From: Muscardinus avellanarius
Lineage: Eukaryota; Chordata; Mammalia; Rodentia; Gliridae
DNA length: 64,000 nt
Reading direction: 5' to 3'
NCBI GenBank assembly: GCA_963383645.1
Contig: OY726557.1
Location: 151,822,360-151,886,359 of the forward strand
Made by a program: the position numbers and the translations under genes. The notes beneath the pieces are model-generated. The model was given only the letters and a program-made list of their open reading frames with translations. It searched no databases and had not been told where the DNA came from. This document shows positions 56,476 to 64,000 of this stretch, in pieces (the stretch's first letter is position 1; the number at the start of each line of letters is the position of its first letter).

Positions 56476-58660
56476 TTCACTTTTTACTCTCATACAGCCA
56501 TACAATAATTACACATGAAAATATTTATTATCTGTGGTTTGGCAAAAAAGTAGGACACAAAATAGTATCTGTAGAGCATGACATTTTTTATAAAAGACAA
56601 GGTAAGTATTATAGGAAGGGAAAACTTCAGAAGAATATACATCAAAGGTTAACAATGCTTATTTGGAGTAGTAGGATTATGCTTTTTAGTGTTTTACCTG
56701 TTTATGTTTCCTAATGTAAATGTGAGGTATATAATACGAAAGGGAGAATATCACATCACTCAGATTAGAAAATGTTATATTGTAGAATCAGGAGAATAAT
56801 TCAGGACTCCAGGACGGTGTTCTCTCACATCTGATGACTTTACCGGTCTCCTCACCATACTGGCATATATGCATTTAAATGTTTCCTCTTTTACTTTTTC
56901 CTGAAAAGACACTTGCAGGGCACATGTCTCCTGTTACCTTCGGTATGTGAGAAGGGATGACAGTGCTCTGGCCACTAGGAGATGTGGGAAAAGAAGGGAT
57001 TGTTTACATTTTGTAGAAAACTGACTGCCTTAGTTTCTGAGAGCTTGCTATGGTTTTATGCTATGATTCTGGCTATGATTTTAGCATAGAGAGTGAATTT
57101 AATGTGAACGTCATGTAGGAAAGAGTATGAACAGCAAAGTTAGTGAGAGAGGTTTGGGGTCTAGACAATATTCAGAAAGAGAAAAGAATTTTCAGAAAGA
57201 GAAGGGAGATACTTGAAAAGGGAAAGTTAGATTTCCCTTAGGAGGGAGGCAGCCTCTTCTCTCTCCAATTCTTTCTTCAGATCTGTGTTCCAGTTGTAGT
57301 GAACTCTCCAGAGTCCCTGAACCATCCTCACTGTCTCTCATATTCAGTTTAGTCCCTTTTATTGGAACACACTTACCTGCTCCCCCAACTGCTACCCATG
57401 TCATTCTCCCGAGGTCGGATGCTATTACCTCTGATGCTAAAAATGGAGTAGGTCTCCAATCAGCCTCTTACATACCATTCTGTTTTTATCCTTATTGTGG
57501 GTGCCCTCAAAGTACATCCTTTTTGCCCATAAGACACAAATCAAGCTGAAGTTCTTAGAGTCGGTGCCACAACAATTGTCCACTATTGTGTTCTCAGTGT
57601 TTCCAATGGTGCTGAGCACTACGTGGAACTCAGTAATTTTTAAAATATTTTTAAAAATAAAGATATTAGACAATTGATAATGGCTGAAAACAATCTACAT
57701 TTGGATGTGAGAAGGGCATCAGCGATTTCCAGACAAATACAATTAAAAGTATTTTCCCCAAACAGGACATATATTTACTTTTTTTTTTTTGTTAGAGTTA
57801 AAATACCTCTCTATGTCCTCTGCCCTTAGGAAGGCATAGTAGTTACTCTGGAGTGCTCTAGTGGAGGAATCGGGTCATAAAAATAAACTTTCCACCTTTC
57901 TATTTTCTCTGTGATTGGCAGAAACTCAGTTATCTTTGGAATGTAAGACCATTTTAAATGTATTTCAGGACTGTATCAGTACCATTAAGCTGGGAAAAAG
58001 CAAATTTTTTCTATCCATATTTCCCTCCAATTCCCAAGAGCCTACTAGGACAGAATCACAGACTGAAAATAGCTTAGACAAATTTAGGCTCAATCAGGCA
58101 AGCTATTTCTCCTGTTGTACATAGTTTTTTCCCTTTTTCAAATAATCTAGTTATTCCATTAATGCTAGGAAAGCATTTATGTGACATGAACAGGACTGAC
58201 AAGACTGCTGCACACATTGAGTCATTTCTTTGAAAGGAACGCTCAGAATTCAGCTTTTGTTGAGCAGCTATGCCTTCTCTCTCTTCACACTATTATACAT
58301 TAGATTATCTCATTAGAGTAATACATCTGTTACTATCTGCCTGATTATTGACAACACATTCAGCTATGCAAAAAACCACATTCTCAGTGCCTATCCATTC
58401 TGGCTATAAGTGAAGAAAATTAGTTTTCTATATTTTCCTTTTTTAAGTTTCTGGACTCGATAGGTCATTTGATATATTTTGTAGGTTGCTTTTTTGAATA
58501 TTTGAATTCCTGTAGCTTTTTTCACATGCATAGTTGTTTTTAAACCAAGGCAGTTTTAAATTTACATCTTTGTACATGGCAACCACCATATATTAATGCT
58601 TTATTTATGCTTAGGTTTTATACTCATATTTTTCAAGTTCTTCAAAGTTCCTCAAAATAT
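56476..58660. other. Low-copy sequence, no gene recognised
   Basis: About 2.2 kb without recognisable SINE, L1 or LTR, the longest such stretch in the window. No frame over about 80 codons and no splice or promoter structure stands out. Confidence 0.5.
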
Positions 58661-58663
58661 ATT

Positions 58664-58735
58664 CCTCTTCCTCCTCCTCTTCCTCCTCCTCCTCCTCCTC
58701 CTCCTCCTCCTCCTCCTCCTTCTCTTCCTCCTCAT
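58664..58735 (+). repeat. (TCC)n trinucleotide repeat
   Basis: About 20 TCC/TCT units just upstream of a minus-strand SINE. The poly-Leu frame is its translation. Confidence 0.93.
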
Positions 58736-58763
58736 CTACTTCCTACCTTTCTTCTTTTTATCC

Positions 58764-58960
58764 TTGGTACTGGGAATGGAACCTAGGGACATTCTACCTC
58801 TGAGCTATACTTCCAGCCTTATTTTATTTTTTATTTTGAAGCAGTCTCAATAAGTTGCTGAGGATCTGGCTAAGTTGCTGAAGCTGCCTTAAACCTGAGA
58901 TTCTCCTGTCTCAGCTGTCTAATTACTGGGATTACAGGTGTATGCCACCACACCTGGATT
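58764..58960 (-). mobile_element. B1-dID-type SINE, older subfamily
   Basis: 'ggtactgggaatggaaccta' to 'tatgccaccacacctgg', with a 'gttgctgaggatctggctaa' centre. Confidence 0.88.
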
Positions 58961-59269
58961 TTTCTATTGTTTTTATGAAAGTTCACTTTATGAATCAGTC
59001 AGAGTATGGGACAACAGGAAAGACAGTGTGTTTATCGCTATCACCTAAAACACTCTCCTAACAAAGGGTCAAGTAACTATTTCATCTTTCAGCAGCTTCT
59101 AATTGCCACCTCACTTCCCTACCTCAACCCCAGTGTGTCAAGTTCTGGCACATTACATTATGCTAAATTAATTAAGAGTTAAGTGGTTGAATTGACAAAA
59201 CCAAAGGCATAGTTTTGATATGAAAAATAATCTTCCCAAACTGACCGTATGCTTTTATGGGCACTAAGA

Positions 59270-59790
59270 ACTCAGCAGTGAGTCCCATTGTGTTCCCTGT
59301 ACTCATGGATCTCATAAGCCAAAGGAAGAGCCGATGGAGAATTATCCTTCCATCTGTCTAGTGTTGATAAGCTCTGTAAAGAAAACTGGAGGAACAGGGT
59401 GGAGTGGTACCCTGCATTCCTTTTTTGAGGATACACTATTTTATCTTGGACATTCAGGGAAGGATTCTCTGATGGTATAACCACAGAAGAAACATGCATG
59501 AAGGCAGAGTCAGCTGTGTTCACGTCCCCAGAGAGGCCCTTCCGGAGGGAGGGGGCAGAAAGGACAAAGCCCTTAGGGCTAAGGTGCTCCTTCTGCAGGG
59601 ACCAGGTCTGCCCATTTCTCCCTGCCCAGTGAGTCGCACAGCCAACCTCAGAAAAGAGGGTGAAGAAGCCAAACTCCTCGTCAGTGGGAGGAATTGCAAA
59701 GTCATACAACAAAGGACACAGGGAAAATGGGCGAAAAATCAGGTCTCTCTTGGAAAATATGTACCTCAATCCACAATTATTCACTTAGAA
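59270..59790 (-). other. Low-copy, GC-richer block with a 170-codon minus frame; partly L2-like
   Basis: 'gtactcatggatctcataag' and 'cattcagggaaggattctct' recall antisense L2. The minus frame 59784-59272 has no known domain, and a 99-codon plus frame overlaps it. I judge both to be chance. Confidence 0.3.
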
Positions 59791-59896
59791 TAAAAACCAA
59801 TGAGTAGAATTATGAGGTAAATGACCTTTTGAGTTTTTCCTTTACATAATTAATAAGCAAGTAACTAGTTGTATTTTAAAAATATTAAATTCCGCC

Positions 59897-60112
59897 AGGC
59901 ATCAGGTGGTATGTGCCTATAATTCCAGTACTTGGGAGGTTGAGACAGGAGGATTGCAGGTTCCAGGACAGCCTCAGCAATGTAATGGGGCTTTCAGCAA
60001 CCAAAACAGATCCTGTTTCTAAACAAAAATAAAATAAATGGGGCTTGGGTTCAGAGGTAAAATGCCCTTGGGTTTAATCCCTAGGACCATACATAAACAC
60101 ACACAAAATTAA
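59897..60112 (+). mobile_element. B1-dID-type SINE
   Basis: 'gccaggcatcaggtggtatg' to 'ccttgggtttaatccctagg'. Diverged ID half. Confidence 0.87.
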
Positions 60113-60534
60113 ATTTCTTTTATATTCCTAGGACAGTGTCTTTTATATTCCTAGTTTGTTCATGATGTACATGATTTTTAGATATGTCCTTGGTTTGCTA
60201 ATATGTATGTGAGCTTCTGAGGACCCAGGAGCATGTGGTCATAAGTTGAGCCTGTGATTTTCTTTTCTCACATTGTCCAGTTGGATTCGATATGAAGGCT
60301 ATGTTGGTCTCATGAAACTAATGAGAAAGCATAGAAATTGTAGAGAAATTGGTAGTATATTAGATTACTTTTTGAAGTGTTTAGTAATTTGCCAGTGAAG
60401 CCATTTGACATTTTTCTTTATGGGACAGTTTTAAATGCTGACTCAATATTATAATTAGAAACTAGTAAGAGTTCCTATTTCTTCTTTGTTTTAGGTTTGG
60501 TAAGATTTATTTTTCTAAAGAAATTTTCAGCTTC

Positions 60535-60740
60535 TCCAGGCATTAAGGCATACCTCTGTAATCCCAGCACTTGGGATGCTGAGATAGGAGGATTGCAGGT
60601 TCAAAGCCAGCCTCAGCGATTTAGTGAGAACCTGAGTAACTTAGACCCTTATTTCAAAATAAAAAATAAAAAATGCTGTGGTGGAGCTCAGAGATAGAAT
60701 GTCTTTGGGTTCAATACCAAGAACCCAAAAAGAAAAAAAA
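60535..60740 (+). mobile_element. B1-dID-type SINE
   Basis: 'ctgtaatcccagcacttggg' to 'tgtctttgggttcaatacca', then an A-rich tail. Confidence 0.87.
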
Positions 60741-61313
60741 ATCCAGCTTTATATGCATATAATTTTGTTTATAATATCTTTCCAGTATTTAATTTCTGAA
60801 AGATGTGCGGTGATGTTATACCTGTGATTCTGTAGTTGCTTTCTCTTTTGATAAGTTTGGAATAAGGTTTATAAATAACATTAACTATATTACTATGAAT
60901 TATAAATTATCATATATTATAATATAATTTTATATAATCTACACTACTTTTATACCTTGTATTATACCTTGTATTTGGATACAATGACGCATTGTAAAGA
61001 TGTCCATTTTTCTTAAACTTATTTGTAAATTTAATGTGATTCCAAAAAAATCCAACAATCGTTTTTTTCTGGAACTAGAACAATTGAAATTCAAGTTTAT
61101 TTGGTAAAATAAACATCCAAGAATCTTGAGGAAAATACAGAAAATAAATGCTAAGAGACTGATCTCATAATATATTAAATTATACTATAATCACTTAACA
61201 AAACAGTGTGGAACTCACAAATGAACAAACGTATCATTTGAATAAAATAACACAGTTAGTGATCTTCCATGTTTATTAAATGAAAGAATTAGTATTGTTA
61301 AAATGCCTTTATT

Positions 61314-61484
61314 AACGGGGTGTGGTGCCACATGCTTGTAATCCCTGTGCTTGGGAGGCGGAAACAGGAGGATTGCACAGGTTCGAAGCCCCTCGCTGGC
61401 TTGAGAGAACCTGTTTCCAAATAAAAATATAAAATATGTCTGGGAGTAAAGCACGGAGGTAGAAGGGTTCCATCCTAAGTACTA
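61314..61484 (+). mobile_element. Short-centre B1-dID subfamily SINE
   Basis: 'cacatgcttgtaatccctgt', 'cccctcgctggcttgagaga', with an approximate aaatgcctt TSD on both sides within L1. Confidence 0.88.
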
Positions 61485-62112
61485 CCAAAAAAATGCCTTA
61501 CTAACCAAAGAAATCTATAAATTCAGTACAATCACCATCAAAATTTCAATGATGTTTTCACAGAAATGACATTTTGGATAGCTTTTATTAGCTAGTCAAA
61601 AATTTGTATAGAATTACAAAAGACCCTGAATAATCAAAGCAATCCTATGCAAAAAGAACAAAGGAGGAAACATATTTTCTGGTCTCAAAATATACTATCA
61701 AGTTATATCAATCAAAACACATTAGGAAAATATTATCTCTCATAGTGTTAGAAAAAATGGATATCCACATACATAAAAAGTTGGACTCTTCTGCGATGTA
61801 CAAAAACTAACTCAAAATGGATTAAAGACTTAAACATAAGACTTGAAACTAAAGACCTGATGTAGTAGTAAAATATAGGGGAAAAGGTTTTTTGATACTG
61901 ACATAGGCAAATATATTTTATATAACCCCAAATGACACAAATCAAAAGCCAAATAGGCATCACACCAAAAAGTTTCTGTTTAGCCAAGTAAATATCCATT
62001 GCAGAATCCGTGTGAATAGACAGGAGAGGAAAAATACTTGCAAAATTATACATCTAATAAGGGGTTAATATACAAAATATTTAAAGAATTCAACCTAATA
62101 GCAAGGATTTTT

Positions 62113-62259
62113 TTTTTTTTTTTTTTTGGTGGTACTGGGGTTCCTGGAAACCCTTCTACCTCCCGGCTACACTCCCAGACCTATTTTTATCCTTTCGGTC
62201 CTCCTGTCTCTGCCTCCCAAGAGCAGGGATTGCAAGCATGCGCCACCACACCCAGAGAT
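62113..62259 (-). mobile_element. Short-centre subfamily SINE, internally deleted, with TSD
   Basis: aatagcaaggattttt (62097-62112) and aataacacggattttt (62260-62275). The copy keeps 'ggggttcctggaaacccttc' but has lost most of the linker. Confidence 0.88.
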
Positions 62260-62329
62260 AATAACACGGATTTTTAAATGAGATAAAAATTGATTTTATA
62301 AAGGGCAAAGAGTCGGGTGAAAAGAATCT

Positions 62330-62440
62330 CAGCCTCAGCAGTTTAGTGAGAACCTGTTTCAAAATAAAAAAGTAAAATAGAGTTGGAGGTGTAGCTTGGA
62401 GGTAGAATGCCCCTGGTTCCATCCTTAGTATCACAAACAC
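62330..62440 (+). mobile_element. 5'-truncated SINE
   Basis: Starts at 'cagcctcagcagtttagtga' and ends 'cccctggttccatccttagt'. The B1 head is absent. Confidence 0.82.
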
Positions 62441-62764
62441 ACAAAAAGACAAAAGACTTGAAAAGATATTTCTCAAAAAATGTTCAACACCATCACTATC
62501 ATCAAATAAAAGCAAATTAAAACTACAATGAGATATAATCTCATACCCATCAGTATGGCCCTTCTCAAAAATACAAAATCTAACAAGTATTGGTGAAGAC
62601 ATGGAGAAAAGAAAACTTTTGAACACTGTTGTTAAAAATATGGATTAGCAAAGTCATTTTGAAAAATTACATGAGATTCCTCAAAAAATTAAAAATAGAC
62701 TATCAACTCTAATTCTGCATCTATATTCTATGGATGCTTACAGTTTTATATTGACTCAACATCC

Positions 62765-63555
62765 ATTTTAAGTATAAATTGAAATTTCTTATACCAGAAG
62801 CAGGGCTTATTCACCTTTGACATAGCTTCCATTTCTCCACCTCCTCTCAGTTTTTCAGTGTGATCAATCTAGATATCTGTCTTATGTGTTTATCTCCTGG
62901 TTACCAACCCCCCATAGGACGGCCAGACACCACCTACTTAACTTGGCGCCCAGAGCTCCATACCTGGTATGAACTGTGAAGTTGTGCCCGCCCCCGTGAT
63001 TCCTCCCAGTCACAATATCTCCACAAGCTTGTGCATGTTGCTTCAAACCCAACTAGAACTCCCCATAGCAGACTTTCTTGTGTGATGTCCTGGGGCCCAG
63101 TAAAAGTTTCTCTCGTTCTGTCACTTCCCACTGCTGGTTGTGTGTACATGTTCTGGATGTCTCTTTCTTTCCAGTTGGCCCTTGGGGGCATGCTGCCTTC
63201 TCTCTGGGATGTTAGTCATACAATGCTTCTGTTATTTGATGTGTTTTGTTGTGCTGCCTTCTCTGTGTCTCTCCAGCACACCCAGACCTAACTCTCCTAA
63301 GTCAGGGCTTTCCTAGAGGGCAGTTATCCTGGTAGGAATAAACTGGACACAGCCAGGAAAGAGCCATAAGGGTTTCTGCCAGTACAAATAAGTTTTCTGT
63401 GAGAGGTAGGACACAGAGTTATGATGCCATCTGCCAGGGTAAAGAAATATCCTATAAAAGGCAGATTCTAAATGTTCATGACCACCTCCCTGGAAAAGAG
63501 TTTATGGCAGTTCTTCTGAGAAAGACTTCAAAACCAAATTAAAGGAAAACCACAA
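62765..63555. other. Low-copy sequence, no gene recognised
   Basis: Overlapping frames of 85-86 codons on opposite strands around 62934-63291 have no recognised domain. GC is slightly higher than the surroundings. Confidence 0.4.
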
Positions 63556-63559
63556 CATA

Positions 63560-63695
63560 TCAAAAGGAGATGAAATATCTTACTAAGCTCATCGCAACAT
63601 TATTAATAATAGCCAAGAGATGAAATCAGCCCAAGTGTCCATCAATAGATGAATGGATAGTAAAATGTGGTATCTACGCACAATGGAAAAAAGGA
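63560..63695 (+). pseudogene. L1 ORF2 3' fragment
   Basis: 'aataatagccaagagatgaa', 'ccaagtgtccatcaatagat' and 'gaatggatagtaaaatgtgg' are characteristic of the ORF2 end. Confidence 0.75.
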
Positions 63696-63724
63696 AAAAT
63701 ACTGGCCTTAAAAAATCCTCTAAG

Positions 63725-63934
63725 CCAGGCATGGTGGCGCACGCTTGTAATCCCAGCATTTGGGAGGCTGAGACAGAAGGATCACAGTTCATTGCCAGCC
63801 TCAGCTACTTAGTGAGGCCCTTTGCAACTCAGTGAGACCCTGTTTCAAAATAAAGAATAAAAAATAGGGCTGGGGGTGTAGCTCAGAGGTAGAATGCCCC
63901 TGGGTTTCATTCCCAGGACCACAAAGAAAAAAAA
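63725..63934 (+). mobile_element. B1-dID-type SINE, near-consensus
   Basis: Complete copy: 'gccaggcatggtggcgcacg', 'gctacttagtgaggcccttt', 'gggggtgtagctcagaggta', 'atgcccctgggtttcattcc', then poly(A). Approximate TSD aaaaaatcctctaa and aaaaaagcctgtaa. A useful reference for the family here. Confidence 0.95.
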
Positions 63935-63991
63935 AAGCCTGTAATTTGTTAAAAAACAATTAACATGGAGGACCTAATACTAAAGTGAATG

Positions 63992-64000
63992 AGCCAGGCA
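63992..64000 (+). mobile_element. Possible SINE head cut by the window end
   Basis: The last bases, 'gccaggca', equal the first bases of the SINE family. Too short to be sure. Confidence 0.4.

Larger units (their letters stand above)
61010..62760 (+). pseudogene. Old L1 ORF2 relic, split by three SINEs
   Basis: Plus-strand ORF2 words: 'ttggtaaaataaacatccaa', 'aatcaaagcaatcctatgca', 'ctcaaaatggattaaagact', 'aaaattatacatctaataag' and 'ccatcagtatggcccttctc'. Many stops and no usable frame. The minus frame 61748-62053 is antisense to it. Confidence 0.8.

Noticed and set aside
59272..59784. 170-codon minus frame
   Set aside because: No domain, an opposing 99-codon frame overlaps it, and the flanks look L2-like. 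Likely chance.
63870..63920. tRNA-like box A and box B, here and in every SINE
   Set aside because: They belong to the tRNA-derived half of the SINE. No cloverleaf with acceptor and anticodon stems can be formed, so no tRNA gene was called.

Overview
This is 64 kb of mammalian, non-coding nuclear DNA. No protein-coding gene, functional tRNA, rRNA or CpG-island promoter could be supported. No open frame is both long and outside a repeat. The longest ones fall in microsatellites, in ancient L2 and L1 copies, or antisense to them. The window is best read as intergenic or deep-intronic sequence and as a record of layered transposon insertions.

Organism. More than 45 copies of one dimeric SINE are present on both strands. 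The left half resembles a 7SL-derived B1 monomer (gccgggcatggtggcgcacg). The right half is an ID-type, tRNA-Ala-derived monomer with box A and box B (tgtagctcagaggtagaatg, gggttccatcc). This B1 plus ID layout matches the B1-dID/MEN type of the squirrel-related rodent clade. I infer a rodent, most probably a squirrel (Sciuridae); dormouse, beaver and mountain beaver are not excluded. Mammal-wide relics (MIR, L2, MLT/MaLR LTRs, a MER2/Tigger2-like DNA transposon) fit a placental mammal.

Layout. 1-6 kb: mostly low-copy sequence with L2- and MIR-like relics, one SINE and a MER2-like element at 5.74 kb. 6-11.4 kb: a large, dead, minus-strand L1, interrupted by an LTR, four SINEs and a shorter L1, and ending in a GC-richer L1 5'-end-like block. 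11.8-14.5 kb: SINE, Z-DNA-prone repeat, L1 pieces, and an L2 split by an L1. 14.5-19 kb: low-copy sequence, a probable inverted L1, a CT repeat. 19-24.5 kb: L2, MaLR LTRs, a four-deep SINE nest at 22.6-23.4 kb, MIR copies and an inverted repeat. 24.5-31 kb: low-copy DNA, a 322-nt pure purine tract, ancient L2 pieces, and a SINE that received an 89-bp L1 tail. 31.6-33.1 kb: an L1 with an internal inversion. 33-38 kb: MIR/L2 relics and SINEs, one SINE lying inside another. 38.2-40.4 kb: a MER2-like transposon split by a 1.85-kb L1. 41-50 kb: dense SINEs and simple repeats. 50.7-54.3 kb: an L1 cluster including two more twin-primed copies. 54-64 kb: low-copy DNA, SINEs and an old plus-strand L1.

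There is no gene set acting together. What can be reconstructed is relative timing: L2, MIR, MER2 and MLT copies are oldest and serve as targets, L1 copies of several ages interrupt them, and SINEs interrupt all of these. The youngest-looking group is a SINE subfamily with a shortened centre. Family names come from remembered consensus sequences, without a database search; most boundaries are good to about 10-20 bp, and to the base where target-site duplications (TSDs) are quoted.
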